DNA of 64,000 bases from Diaphorobacter limosus (GTDB lineage Bacteria; Pseudomonadota; Gammaproteobacteria; Burkholderiales; Burkholderiaceae_C): assembly GCF_033100095.1 (NCBI RefSeq), contig NZ_CP136921.1:2946501-3010500 (forward strand), in the 5' to 3' direction. Each line of letters begins with the position of its first letter. The first letter of the stretch is position 1. Of this stretch, positions 36,691 to 45,678 are shown piece by piece. The notes beneath the pieces are model-generated. The model saw only the letters and a program-made list of their open reading frames with translations. It did not search any database and was not told where the DNA came from. Both the position numbers and the translations under genes were made by a program.

Positions 36691-36723
36691 ATCGCCATAG
36701 ATCGGTGGCACCCATGAAAATAA

Positions 36724-36747
36724 AACGGGCCGATGACTCGGCCCGTT
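36724..36747 (-). terminator. Terminator of the PEP-CTERM VWA gene
   Basis: AACGGGCCGA (36724-36733), TGAC loop, TCGGCCCGTT (36738-36747): a perfect 10-bp stem. On the minus strand it is followed by TTTATTTTC, a T-rich run, giving an intrinsic terminator about 30 bases past the gene. Confidence 0.85.
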
Positions 36748-36776
36748 GCTGTCGTCACTTCTGACCGCCAAAGGTG

Positions 36777-37553
36777 TCAGTTCCTGGATCCCTTGCGACG
36801 TGCAGCACCAGCGCCCAGCAGCGCCAAGCCCACCAGTGCGAGTGTGGCAGGTTCTGGAACGTTGCCGCCGCCGTCATGGATCTCCTTTCCGATCTTGGTC
36901 TTTACTGCGTTGTCGAAATCTGCAAAACCGTTCGCTGCGATCACAAAGGCGTTGGTACCACCCTGGATGTTGTTTTGGTACCAGTCCTGCAGACCGAACT
37001 CGCCAAGGATCGCCAAGCCGTTGACGACCGCTGACACCCCCGTGGGGGCGCTGTTGAGGAAGTTGTCACGGGCGGTGGCGGTGTTGGCACCATCGTTTTG
37101 GGGACCATCGCCAGAAACGTCGATCACCCAGCGTGCGCCTTCGTAGGAATTAGTCGAAAAGCCAGGAGTGACATAGTTGATCGCGCTGCCCGGAGCAGTC
37201 AAACTTGAGAAGGCACGCGTAGTGGCAGCAATTGCGTTCGCGAAGGCATTTGCGCTGGCGGCGTCGGTAACATGTGTCCAATTGACCAAGGTGGCCTGCT
37301 GGTTTGCGCCTGACCACTCGATGTAGGTCACCGCGATGCCGCCGGTCAGGCTGGCGATGTTGGACTGAATGATGGCGTCCTTGAACGCGTTCACATAACC
37401 CGTTTTTTGCAGGTTGTACTCAGTGTTGTCGACGCTTCCGGAAACATCGACCAGCAAGGCCAATTCCACTGCTACCGGCACAGCCGCTGCCGGGCCTGCC
37501 ATTGCGATTGCTGCTGCGCCAAAGGCGGTGGCAAACCAAGTTTTGGTTTTCAT
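36777..37553 (-). CDS. DUF1194/VWA-like exported protein with PEP-CTERM sorting signal
   Basis: 258 residues. A Sec signal peptide (KTKTWFATAFGAAAIAMAG, cleavage near AAA-VPV), then a von Willebrand A-type domain of the DUF1194 group with metal-site-like LALLVDVSGSVDNTEY and WVIDVSGDGPQNDG. The C-terminus is VPEPATLALVGLALLGAG followed by ARRKGSRN: the PEP motif, hydrophobic helix and basic tail of exosortase substrates. It should be exported, processed at PEP and released or displayed. No exosortase gene is in the window. Composition is less GC-rich than its neighbours, and it is bracketed by duplicated gene ends, so it looks like an acquired cargo gene. Confidence 0.88.
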   Translation of the reverse strand: MKTKTWFATAFGAAAIAMAGPAAAVPVAVELALLVDVSGSVDNTEYNLQKTGYVNAFKDAIIQSNIASLTGGIAVTYIEWSGANQQATLVNWTHVTDAASANAFANAIAATTRAFSSLTAPGSAINYVTPGFSTNSYEGARWVIDVSGDGPQNDGANTATARDNFLNSAPTGVSAVVNGLAILGEFGLQDWYQNNIQGGTNAFVIAANGFADFDNAVKTKIGKEIHDGGGNVPEPATLALVGLALLGAGAARRKGSRN

Positions 37554-37770
37554 AGGATTCTCCTATCAATGCTGTTGCGGCACATGCCAGCGTTGATAAA
37601 GCAAAAATTAATGCCATATTTATAAGTGCTTGATATTTAATAAAAATATTACCTCCTTGAAGAAGATTGCAAACTTTGTGTAAAGTTTATCGACACTTTT
37701 AGGTAGGACGATCCATTTTTGCTGAGACTGTTAAATGCACGCCGAGCGTGCGCGAGCAGCCCCCCTCGAC
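37554..37770 (-). promoter_or_regulatory. AT-rich leader of the PEP-CTERM gene
   Basis: About 215 bases, far more AT-rich than the surroundings (for example TTAATAAAAATATTACC near 37637). It carries AGGAGAATCC as ribosome-binding site on the minus strand next to ATG 37553, and presumably the promoter. The AT content supports foreign origin of the cargo. Confidence 0.5.
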
Positions 37771-37875
37771 ATCCGCATCGAAGACGACACCATCGTCACC
37801 GAGTCCGACTGCGGGTCCATAGCGTGCGGCGTGTCCGTGGCGGTCGATGAGATCGAAGCGCTAATGCGTCAATAA
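37771..37875 (+). pseudogene. Remnant of the pepP 3' end
   Basis: The plus strand encodes IRIEDDTIVTESDCGSIACG, then VSVAVDEIEALMRQ and a TAA. This matches the true pepP C-terminus GIRIEDDALVTDAGCELMTR, then GVPVEPDEIEALMRA. There is no start and nothing further upstream is recognisable. It ends 2 bases before the convergent intact regulator, preserving the ancestral pepP/regulator junction. Confidence 0.85.
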
Positions 37876-37877
37876 GG

Positions 37878-39287
37878 CTACGGCGCAAAGCCGTAGGGCA
37901 CCAGCCGGCTCTGGTGCTCGTTGACCGCCAGCGCCGCGCCCATGTACGGAAACGCGCGCTGCGGGCATTGCGCGCGCTCGCAGACCTTGCAGCCCATGCC
38001 GATAGGCGTGGCGGCGGCGTTCAGATCCAGCCCCTGGGCATAGACCAGGCGCGGCGCGTGGCGCATGTCGCAGCCCAGGGCGACGGCGAAGGTCTTGCGC
38101 GGCGCGCCATAGCCACGTCCGCCGCCCGAGACCGTGCGCGCAATCCACAGGTATTTGCGCCCGTCGGGCATGCTGGCCAGCTGGCGCAGCACGCGGCCGG
38201 GCTGCTCGAAGGCCTCGTACACATTCCACAGCGGGCAGGTGCCGCCGGTGCGGCTGAAGTGGAACTGCGTGGCCGACTGGCGCTTGCTGATGTTGCCCGC
38301 CCGATCCACGCGCACGAAGAAGAACGGCACGCCCGGCGCGCCCGGGCGCTGCAGCGTGGACAGGCGGTGGCACACGGTCTCGAAGCCCACGCCAAAGCGT
38401 TGCTGCAGCAGCCCTATGTCGTAGCGCAGCGCCTCGGCCGCCTGCAAAAAGGCGCCGTAGGGCAGCAGCAGCGCGCCGGCAAAGTAGTTCGCCAGGCCTA
38501 TGCGTGCCAGGCTGCGCGCGGCCTCGTCATGGCTGAACGGCGGGGCATCGGTGAGCTGATCCATCAGCGCCGGCAGCTCCAGCAGCGCCAGCTGCGTGGC
38601 CAGCTGGAATGCCTGTTGCGCCGGCTCCAGCTCGGGCGACAGCAGCAGCCGGCGTTGGGTCGGGTCGTAGCTGCGCTTGGCGCCGCTGCCGTCGCCCGCC
38701 AACACCAGCTGCACGCCATGGCGCTGGCGCAGGCGCTCGGTCAGCCATGGGCCCAGCTGGCCGCCCTGCGCGCCCGGCGCCTGGGCGGCCAGGGTTTCGG
38801 CGGCGCGGTCCACGGCGTCGAAATGGTTCTGGTGGTCAAAGAAGAAGTCGCGCACCACCTCGAAAGGCATGGCGCGCGCGGCCACGGCCTGGCCGCGGTC
38901 GTCGCCCAGGCCCAGCGCCAGCGTCTCCAGCCGCTCATCGGCCTGCAGCCGGCGCCGGTGCAGGGCGATCAGCGCCCGCCCCAGCGCCGGCATCTGCGCC
39001 GCCACCTCCTGCAGCTCGGGCAGGGCGATGGGCTCGGCGGCGTCGGCCAGGGCCTCGCGCAGGCCGGCGATCAGGCGCGCCTCCTCGTCCTCGGAGAACT
39101 GCTGTATGTCCACGCCCAGGGCGCGGTGCAGCTTCAGCAGCACCGGCACGGTGAGCGGGCGCTGGTTCTGCTCGATCTGGTTCAGGTAGCTGGGCGAGAG
39201 TTCCAGCGCCTGGGCCAGCGCGGTCTGCGACAGGCCGCGCTCGGCACGCAGCGCGCGCAGCTTCACGCCCATGAAGGTCTTTCTCAT
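37878..39287 (-). CDS. prpR: Short-chain fatty acyl-CoA regulator (ScfR/PrpR-type, XRE family)
   Basis: 469 residues. N-terminal XRE helix-turn-helix (LRALRAERGLSQTALAQALE, SPSYLNQIEQNQRPLT), a central ImmA/IrrE-like zinc-peptidase-derived domain, and a DUF2083 C-terminal domain with the cysteine cluster MGCKVCERAQC. This is the family that senses short-chain acyl-CoA or methylcitrate intermediates and controls propionate genes in bacteria lacking the sigma-54 PrpR. Divergent from prpC, with paired TTGC-type sites between them. It has a convergent partner remnant of pepP 2 bases from its stop. Confidence 0.88.
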   Translation of the reverse strand: MRKTFMGVKLRALRAERGLSQTALAQALELSPSYLNQIEQNQRPLTVPVLLKLHRALGVDIQQFSEDEEARLIAGLREALADAAEPIALPELQEVAAQMPALGRALIALHRRRLQADERLETLALGLGDDRGQAVAARAMPFEVVRDFFFDHQNHFDAVDRAAETLAAQAPGAQGGQLGPWLTERLRQRHGVQLVLAGDGSGAKRSYDPTQRRLLLSPELEPAQQAFQLATQLALLELPALMDQLTDAPPFSHDEAARSLARIGLANYFAGALLLPYGAFLQAAEALRYDIGLLQQRFGVGFETVCHRLSTLQRPGAPGVPFFFVRVDRAGNISKRQSATQFHFSRTGGTCPLWNVYEAFEQPGRVLRQLASMPDGRKYLWIARTVSGGGRGYGAPRKTFAVALGCDMRHAPRLVYAQGLDLNAAATPIGMGCKVCERAQCPQRAFPYMGAALAVNEHQSRLVPYGFAP

Positions 39288-39311
39288 GCGCGCCCTCCGC
39301 GGCTCTGGGGA

Positions 39312-39402
39312 TTCGCAAAATTTGCAATTTGTCGGTGTGTGATTCGCAAGACTTCGCCTTTTCAGCCCTGTTGGTATGGGGGTATTTTGCGTAAATTGCG
39401 AA
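39312..39402. promoter_or_regulatory. Operators between prpR and prpC
   Basis: Two matching 16-mers: TTGCAAATTTTGCGAA (39312-39327, minus strand) and TTGCGTAAATTGCGAA (39387-39402, plus strand), 12 of 16 identical, plus a half-site GATTCGCAAG near 39341. Direct TTGC..TTGCGAA half sites 10 bases apart resemble the TTTGC-type sites of ScfR/RamB-family regulators. They probably bind the divergently encoded regulator. Confidence 0.6.
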
Positions 39403-39438
39403 GCATCGCAAGCGCATCAGCAACAAGGAGCCCCGCAC

Positions 39439-40602
39439 ATGAACACCGCCATCGCCGACGCACCGGCCGCGCCCAAGGCCAAAAAATCCGTCGCCCTCTC
39501 GGGCGTGCAGGCGGGCAATACCGCCCTGTGCACCGTGGGCCGCACGGGCAATGATCTGCACTACCGCGGCTACGACATCCTGGACATGGCCGAGGTCTGC
39601 GCATTTGAAGAAATCGCCCACCTGTTGGTGCACGGCAAGCTGCCCACGCGCGCCGAACTTGCCAGCTACAAAGCCAAGCTCCGCGCCCTGCGCGGCCTGC
39701 CCGGCAGCGTGAAGGCCGCGCTGGAGCAGTTGCCCGCCGCCAGCCACCCCATGGATGTGCTGCGCACCGGCGTCTCCGCCCTGGGCTGCGCCCTACCCGA
39801 GAAGGACGACCACAACCTGGCGGGCAGCCGCGACATTGCCGATCGCCTGCTGGCCAGCCTGGGCAGCATGCTGCTGTACTGGTACCACTTCAGTAACTCG
39901 GGTAGGCGCATCGAGGTGCAGACCGACGATGAATCCATTGGCGGGCATTTTCTGCACCTGCTACACGGCCAAAAGCCGCAAGAGGCCTGGGTGCGCGCCA
40001 TGCACACGTCCCTGAACCTGTACGCCGAGCACGAGTTCAACGCCAGCACCTTTACCGCACGCGTGATTGCCGGCACGGGCAGCGATATGTACTCCAGCAT
40101 CGCCGGCGCCATAGGCGCGCTGCGCGGCCCCAAGCATGGCGGTGCCAACGAGGTGGCGTTTGAGGTGCAAAAGCGCTACGACAGCCCCAACGCGGCCGAA
40201 GCCGACATCCGTCAGCGCGTTGCCAACAAGGAGGTGGTGATCGGCTTTGGCCACCCGGTCTACACCGTGAGCGACCCGCGCAACGTCGTCATCAAGGGCG
40301 TGGCTAAGCAGCTGTCGCAGGCGGCTGGTTCGACCAAGATGTACGACATTGCCGAGCGCCTGGAGGTGGTGATGTGGGAGGAGAAAAAAATGTTCCCCAA
40401 CTTGGACTGGTTCAGCGCCGTCAGCTACCACATGATGCAGGTACCCACGGCCATGTTCACGCCGCTGTTCGTCATCGCCCGCACCAGCGGCTGGGCGGCG
40501 CATGTGATCGAGCAGCGCCAGGACAACAAAATCATCCGCCCCAGCGCCAACTACACCGGGCCGGAAGATCAGCGGTTTGTCCCCCTGGCCGAGCGTTTCT
40601 AA
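39439..40602 (+). CDS. prpC: 2-methylcitrate synthase
   Basis: 387 residues. Citrate synthase fold with the catalytic residues in [27 protein letters not shown] and the later Asp region ([13 protein letters not shown]). The short N-terminus and [20 protein letters not shown] are PrpC type. It condenses propionyl-CoA with oxaloacetate. AAGGAG (39425-39430) precedes ATG 39439; the frame is open to 39376 but that part overlaps the operator. First gene of prpC-acnD-prpF, divergent from prpR. Confidence 0.94.
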   Translation: MNTAIADAPAAPKAKKSVALSGVQAGNTALCTVGRTGNDLHYRGYDILDMAEVCAFEEIAHLLVHGKLPTRAELASYKAKLRALRGLPGSVKAALEQLPAASHPMDVLRTGVSALGCALPEKDDHNLAGSRDIADRLLASLGSMLLYWYHFSNSGRRIEVQTDDESIGGHFLHLLHGQKPQEAWVRAMHTSLNLYAEHEFNASTFTARVIAGTGSDMYSSIAGAIGALRGPKHGGANEVAFEVQKRYDSPNAAEADIRQRVANKEVVIGFGHPVYTVSDPRNVVIKGVAKQLSQAAGSTKMYDIAERLEVVMWEEKKMFPNLDWFSAVSYHMMQVPTAMFTPLFVIARTSGWAAHVIEQRQDNKIIRPSANYTGPEDQRFVPLAERF

Positions 40603-40706
40603 TAAAAAATAATAGCTATTAATGCTTGATAAGAGACGTTTTAATATTGATTTGATATTGAAAATGGCTTAAATAAAGCGTTAGCAGATATCAAATAAAT
40701 AGCAAG
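40603..40706. repeat. Interspersed short repeats, copies g1 and g2 in opposite orientation
   Basis: g1 (40603-40645) reads AAAAATAATAGCTATTAATG then CTTGATAAGAG; g2 (40668-40702) reads the other way, AATAAAGCGTTAGCAGATAT then CAAATAAATAGC. Together they fill the prpC-acnD gap and can pair as an inverted repeat. Confidence 0.6.
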
Positions 40707-40712
40707 CCCACG

Positions 40713-43349
40713 ATGAACTCCACCCACCGCAAACCCCTGTCCGGCACAGCGCTGGATTATTTCGACGCCCGTGCCGCCGTCGAAGCCCTCACCCCCGGTG
40801 CCTGGGCCCGCCTGCCCTACAGCGCCCGCGTGCATGCCGAAAACCTGCTGCGCCGTGCCGATCCAGCGCAGCTGAACGACTACCTGCGCCAGCTCGTAGA
40901 GCGCCGGCGCGAAATCGACTTCCCCTGGTACCCGGTGCGCGTGGTGTGCCACGACATCCTGGGCCAGACGGCGCTGGTGGACCTGGCGGGGCTGCGCGAT
41001 GCGATCGCACAAGAAGGCGGCGACCCGGCGCAGGTGAATCCGGTGGTGCCGGTGCAGCTCATCGTGGACCATTCGCTGGCCGTGGAGTGCGGCGGCTTTG
41101 ACCCCGAGGCGTTTGCCAAAAACCGCGCCATCGAGGAGCGGCGCAACGCGGATCGCTTTCACTTCATCGAGTGGTGCAAACAGGCCTTTGCCAATGTGCA
41201 GGTGATCCCGGCGGGCAACGGCATCATGCACCAGATCAATCTGGAGAAGATGTCGCCCGTGGTCGCCAGCCAGGACGGCGTGGCCTACCCCGACACCTGC
41301 GTGGGTACCGACAGCCACACCCCGCACGTCAACGCCCTGGGCGTGCTGGCCATAGGCGTGGGCGGGCTGGAGGCCGAGAACGTGATGCTGGGCCGCGCCA
41401 GCTGGATGCGCCTGCCCGAGGTGGTGGGCGTGGAGCTCTCGGGCCAGCCCGCCAGCGGCATCACCGCCACCGACATCGCCCTGGCGCTGACCGAATTTTT
41501 GCGCCGCGAAAAGGTGGTGGGCGCGTATGTCGAGTTCTTTGGCGCGGGGGCGCAAAGCCTGTCGGTGGGCGACCGCGCCACCATCAGCAATATGTGCCCG
41601 GAGTACGGCGCCACGGCCGCGCTGTTCCATATCGACCAGCAGACCCTGGACTACCTGCGCCTGACCGACCGCAGCCCAGAGCAGGTGCAGTTGGTCGAGG
41701 CCTACGCCAAGGCCGCGGGCTTCTGGGCCGATGGGCTGCAAGCCGCCGAGTACGAGCGCGTGCTGCGCTTTGACCTCTCCAGCGTGGTGCGCAATATGGC
41801 CGGGCCCAGCAACCCGCACCGGCGCTTGCCGGTAAGCGCCCTGGCCGAGCGCGGCATTGCCGATGCCGCCCAGCTGGCCGCCGCCCGCGCCGATGAAGCC
41901 CAAGGCCTGCTGCCCGATGGCGCGGTCATCATCGCGGCCATCACCAGTTGCACCAACACCAGCAACCCGCGCAACGTGATCGCTAGCGCGCTGCTGGCAC
42001 GCAACGCGCGCCGCCTGGGCCTCAGCCGCAAGCCCTGGGTCAAGACCTCGCTCGCCCCCGGCTCCAAGGCGGTAGAGCTGTACCTGCAAGAGGCCGGGCT
42101 GCTGGAGGATTTGGAAGCATTGGGCTTTGGCATCGTCGGCTTTGCCTGCACCACCTGCAACGGCATGAGCGGCGCGCTGGACCCCGCCATTCAACAAGAA
42201 ATCACCGAGCGCGGCCTCTACACCACGGCCGTGCTCTCGGGCAACCGCAATTTCGACGGGCGCATCCACCCCCATGCCAACCAGGCGTTTTTGGCCAGCC
42301 CACCGCTGGTGGTGGCCTACGCGCTGGCGGGCACGGTGCGCTTTGACATAGAAAACGATGTATTCGCCGTGGTCGATGGCAAGGAGGTGCGCCTGCACGA
42401 CCTATGGCCCAGCGATGCGGAGATCGACGCCGTGGTGGCCCGCGCCGTCCAGCCCGCGCAGTACCGCGCCGTGTACCAGCCCATGTTCAGCCTGCGCAAA
42501 AGCGCTGCCGCACCCGCCGCGCCGCAGTACGCCTGGCGCGCACAGTCCACCTACATCCGCCGCCCGCCGTACTGGGACACCGAGGGCGTGGGCGCGCTGG
42601 CGGCCTTCCCACGCACTTTGACCAACCTGCGCCCACTGGCGCTCTTGGGCGACAACATCACCACCGACCACCTCTCGCCGTCCAACGCCATCCTGGCCGA
42701 CTCGGCCGCGGGCGAGTACCTGGCGGCCATGGGGCTGGCCGAGGAGGACTTCAACTCCTACGCCACGCACAGGGGCGACCACCTCACGGCCCTGCGCGCC
42801 ACCTTTGCCAACCCGCAACTGGTCAATGAAATGGCCGTGGTGGGTGGCCAGGTGCAAAAGGGGTCGCTGGCGCGCATCGAGCCCGAGGGCCAGGTGGTGC
42901 GCATGTGGGAGGCGATAGAAACCTATCTGCAGCGCCGCCAGCCGCTGATCATCATTGCCGGGGCCGACTACGGCCAGGGTTCGAGCCGCGACTGGGCCGC
43001 CAAGGGCGTGCGCCTGGCCGGGGTGGAGGTGGTGGCGGCCGAAGGCTTTGAGCGCATCCACCGCACCAACCTGATCGGCATGGGCGTGCTGCCGCTGCAG
43101 TTTGCGCCGGGCGTGAACCGCAGCACCCTGGGGCTGGACGGCAGCGAGACCTACGAGGTGCAAGGCCGCCTGACCCCGGGCGCGACGCTGACCCTGCTGG
43201 TGCAGCGCCACAATGGCCAGCGGCTGCAAGTGCCCATGGCCTGCCGCCTCGATACCGCCGAGGAGGTGTCGGTGTACGAAGCCGGCGGTGTGTTGCAACG
43301 CTTTGCCCAGGATTTTTTAGCCAAACATGCCTCTGACGCGCTTGTATAA
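40713..43349 (+). CDS. acnD: Fe/S-dependent 2-methylisocitrate dehydratase (AcnD)
   Basis: 878 residues, aconitase superfamily. The [4Fe-4S] ligands are in ITSCTNTSNPRNV and GFACTTCNGMSGAL. The swivel-domain substrate loop is GADYGQGSSRDWAAKGVRL. Placement between prpC and prpF indicates AcnD, which dehydrates 2-methylcitrate to 2-methyl-trans-aconitate for PrpF to isomerise, replacing PrpD. The last codons and stop (…HASDALV) are read from copy h of the interspersed repeat. Confidence 0.92.
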   Translation: MNSTHRKPLSGTALDYFDARAAVEALTPGAWARLPYSARVHAENLLRRADPAQLNDYLRQLVERRREIDFPWYPVRVVCHDILGQTALVDLAGLRDAIAQEGGDPAQVNPVVPVQLIVDHSLAVECGGFDPEAFAKNRAIEERRNADRFHFIEWCKQAFANVQVIPAGNGIMHQINLEKMSPVVASQDGVAYPDTCVGTDSHTPHVNALGVLAIGVGGLEAENVMLGRASWMRLPEVVGVELSGQPASGITATDIALALTEFLRREKVVGAYVEFFGAGAQSLSVGDRATISNMCPEYGATAALFHIDQQTLDYLRLTDRSPEQVQLVEAYAKAAGFWADGLQAAEYERVLRFDLSSVVRNMAGPSNPHRRLPVSALAERGIADAAQLAAARADEAQGLLPDGAVIIAAITSCTNTSNPRNVIASALLARNARRLGLSRKPWVKTSLAPGSKAVELYLQEAGLLEDLEALGFGIVGFACTTCNGMSGALDPAIQQEITERGLYTTAVLSGNRNFDGRIHPHANQAFLASPPLVVAYALAGTVRFDIENDVFAVVDGKEVRLHDLWPSDAEIDAVVARAVQPAQYRAVYQPMFSLRKSAAAPAAPQYAWRAQSTYIRRPPYWDTEGVGALAAFPRTLTNLRPLALLGDNITTDHLSPSNAILADSAAGEYLAAMGLAEEDFNSYATHRGDHLTALRATFANPQLVNEMAVVGGQVQKGSLARIEPEGQVVRMWEAIETYLQRRQPLIIIAGADYGQGSSRDWAAKGVRLAGVEVVAAEGFERIHRTNLIGMGVLPLQFAPGVNRSTLGLDGSETYEVQGRLTPGATLTLLVQRHNGQRLQVPMACRLDTAEEVSVYEAGGVLQRFAQDFLAKHASDALV

Positions 43350-43370
43350 AGCGCAAACAGCTATCAAAAA
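43329..43370 (-). repeat. Interspersed short repeat, copy h
   Basis: On the minus strand TTTTTTGATAGCTGTTTGCG then CTTTATACAAGCGCGTCAGA. It supplies the last six codons and stop of acnD and ends at the base before the prpF ATG. Confidence 0.7.
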
Positions 43371-44549
43371 ATGAGTAAATCCGCACAACTCCGCATCCCC
43401 GCCACCTACCTGCGCGGCGGCACCAGCAAGGGCGTGTTCTTCAAGCTGCAAGACCTGCCCGCGCCCGCACAGCAGGCCGGCGCGGCGCGCGATGCGCTGC
43501 TGCTGCGCGTGCTGGGAAGCCCCGACCCCTATGGCAAGCAGATCGACGGCCTGGGCAATGCCTCATCCAGCACCAGCAAGGCGGTCATCCTCAGCCGCAG
43601 CCAGCGCCCCGGGCATGACGTGGACTATCTGTTTGGCCAGGTGGCCATAGACCGGCCCTTGGTCGACTGGAGCGGCAACTGCGGCAACCTGTCGGCCGCC
43701 GTCGGGCCCTGCGCCATCCACATGGGCTTGATAGCCGCGGCGCGCATTCCCGAGAACGGCGTGTGCACGCTGCGCATCTGGCAGGCCAACATTGGCAAGA
43801 CCATCGTCGCGCATGTGCCCATCACCCATGGCCAGGTGCAGGAGACGGGCGACTTCGAGCTGGACGGCGTGGCCTTCCCCGCCGCCGAGGTGGCGCTGGA
43901 GTTCATGGCCCCCGCCGCCGAGGATGGGGCCATGTTCCCGACCGGTCAGGTGCTGGACATGCTGGATGTGCCCGGCGTGGGCAGCTTTCAGGCCACGCTG
44001 ATCAACGCCGGCATCCCCACCGTCTTCCTCAACGCACAAGACCTGGGCTACACCGGCACCGAGCTGCAGCGCGACATCAACCAAGACCCGCAAGCGCTGG
44101 CGCGCCTGGAGGCCATCCGTGCCTGGGCGGCGTTGCAGATGGGCCTGATCGCCGACCTGGCCGAGGCCGCGCAGCGCCAGCACACGCCAAAAATTGCCTT
44201 CGTTGCCCCGCCGGCCGGCTACGCCACGTCCAGCGGCAGACGCGTCGAGGCCGGCGCTGTCGATCTGCTGGTGCGCGCCCTGTCGATGGGGCAACTGCAC
44301 CACGCCATGATGGGCACGGCGGCCGTCGCCATAGGCACGGCCGCCGCCGTGCCGGGCACGCTGGTCAACCTGGCCGCTGGCGGCGGCACGCGCAACACCG
44401 TATGCTTCGGCCACCCCTCGGGCAGCCTGCGCGTGGGCGCCGAGGTGGCGCGGGTGGACGGCCAATGGCAGGTGACGAAGGCCGCCATGAGCCGCAGCGC
44501 GCGCATTCTGATGGAGGGCATGGTGCGCATTCCCGCCGGCAGCTTTTAA
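43371..44549 (+). CDS. prpF: 2-methylaconitate cis-trans isomerase
   Basis: 392 residues. PrpF family: IPATYLRGGTSKGVFFKLQD at the start, DGLGNASSSTSKAVILS, NCGNLSAAVGPCAIHMGL and the C-terminal GSLRVGAEVARVDGQ. It converts the trans-aconitate from AcnD to the cis form. Start ATG 43371 follows repeat copy h, so its ribosome-binding site is poor and translation may depend on acnD coupling. The stop TAA is part of the TTAA duplicated by the IS5-type insertion. Confidence 0.93.
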   Translation: MSKSAQLRIPATYLRGGTSKGVFFKLQDLPAPAQQAGAARDALLLRVLGSPDPYGKQIDGLGNASSSTSKAVILSRSQRPGHDVDYLFGQVAIDRPLVDWSGNCGNLSAAVGPCAIHMGLIAAARIPENGVCTLRIWQANIGKTIVAHVPITHGQVQETGDFELDGVAFPAAEVALEFMAPAAEDGAMFPTGQVLDMLDVPGVGSFQATLINAGIPTVFLNAQDLGYTGTELQRDINQDPQALARLEAIRAWAALQMGLIADLAEAAQRQHTPKIAFVAPPAGYATSSGRRVEAGAVDLLVRALSMGQLHHAMMGTAAVAIGTAAAVPGTLVNLAAGGGTRNTVCFGHPSGSLRVGAEVARVDGQWQVTKAAMSRSARILMEGMVRIPAGSF

Positions 44550-44570
44550 GGATGCCCTGAACAACCCATC

Positions 44571-44591
44571 CCCAGGCGTGCTACGCCTGGG
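44571..44591 (+). terminator. Hairpin just inside the IS5-type element
   Basis: CCCAGGCGT (44571-44579), a 3-base loop, ACGCCTGGG (44583-44591), then CTATTTTTC. It would end plus-strand transcripts coming from prpF, so the element probably brings transcription to a stop before the lyase gene. Confidence 0.55.
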
Positions 44592-44706
44592 CTATTTTTC
44601 AGATGGTGCAAACTTGAGTTGATTTCGGCAGTTTCCCCTGCCTTTTTGCCCTTGAAACAGGGCTTTTTGCCGCTTTTGGCGGCCCGCGCCCTGTTTTCGG
44701 GCGCAC

Positions 44707-45678
44707 TCATCCCCGTGCTCCTTGCTGCTGCATCAACTGATGGCGCGCCATCCACAGGTTCGAGAGCGCAAACAACGTCACGATCTGCAGGGTGTTTTTC
44801 TTCAGACCTCGGTAGCGCACCTTGGTGTAGCCAAACTGGCGCTTGATGACGCGAAACGGGTGCTCCACCTTGGCGCGGATTTGCGCCTTCACGCGCTCGA
44901 GCTGATCGACCAGGGCATCTACGGCACTGCGTTCTTTGTCCAATGCCTTGCGTTTGGCCGGCCCCATGGCAACGTGCCACGGCACGTCTTTGGGCGCATC
45001 GGCGCGTTTGTCCGCTCCCTGGTAGCCAGCGTCACCAAAGACCTGCACCTCCTGTCCGTGCAGCAGGCTGTTGCCTTCGACCACGTCGCCGACGTTGCCC
45101 GAGGTGCAGCGCACGGTATGCACCAGGCCGCTGTCGGCGTCCACGCCGATATGGGCCTTCATGCCGAAGTACCACTGGTTGCCCTTCTTGCTCGAATGCA
45201 TCTCGGGGTCTCGCGCCTTGTCTTTGTTCTTGGTTGAGCTCGGCGCGGCAATCAAGGTGGCGTCCACGATGGTGCCTTCCTTGAGCTGCAGGCCTTTGGC
45301 GCACAGCAGGTCGTTGACGGTGGCCAGCATCTGCTCGGCCAGCTTGTGGCGCTCCAGGCGGTGGCGAAAGCGCAAGATGGTGCTCTCGTCAGGCAGCCGC
45401 CCGTGGGCATCGAGCTGGGCAAAGTCTCGGTACAGGGGCGTGTCAAACAAGGCTTCCTCCATCCCCAGGTCCGACAGCTTGAACCACTGCTGCAAGAAGT
45501 GCAGGCGCAGCATGGTCTGCAGCTCAAAGGGCGGGCGCCCGTTCCTGCCCTGGGGGTAGTACGGGGCGATCAGCTGCACCAAGTCTTGCCAGGGCACGAC
45601 TTGCTCCATCTGTTCGAGAAAGACTTGCTTGCGGGTCTGGCGCGTGCTCAGGTTCAGGGCGAGGCCAATTTGCTTCAT
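44707..45678 (-). CDS. IS5 family transposase
   Basis: 323 residues, intact. It opens with KQIGLALNLSTRQTRKQVFL and the IS5 N-terminal domain (LRLHFLQQWFKLSDLGMEEA). The DDE catalytic acids are in TIVDATLIAAPSSTKNKDK, EVQVFGDAGYQGADKR and KVEHPFRVIKRQFG. ATG 45678 begins the conserved part; the frame is open to 45720. Cuts and joins the element's ends. The intact frame and duplicated target suggest a young insertion. Confidence 0.94.
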   Translation of the reverse strand: MKQIGLALNLSTRQTRKQVFLEQMEQVVPWQDLVQLIAPYYPQGRNGRPPFELQTMLRLHFLQQWFKLSDLGMEEALFDTPLYRDFAQLDAHGRLPDESTILRFRHRLERHKLAEQMLATVNDLLCAKGLQLKEGTIVDATLIAAPSSTKNKDKARDPEMHSSKKGNQWYFGMKAHIGVDADSGLVHTVRCTSGNVGDVVEGNSLLHGQEVQVFGDAGYQGADKRADAPKDVPWHVAMGPAKRKALDKERSAVDALVDQLERVKAQIRAKVEHPFRVIKRQFGYTKVRYRGLKKNTLQIVTLFALSNLWMARHQLMQQQGARG

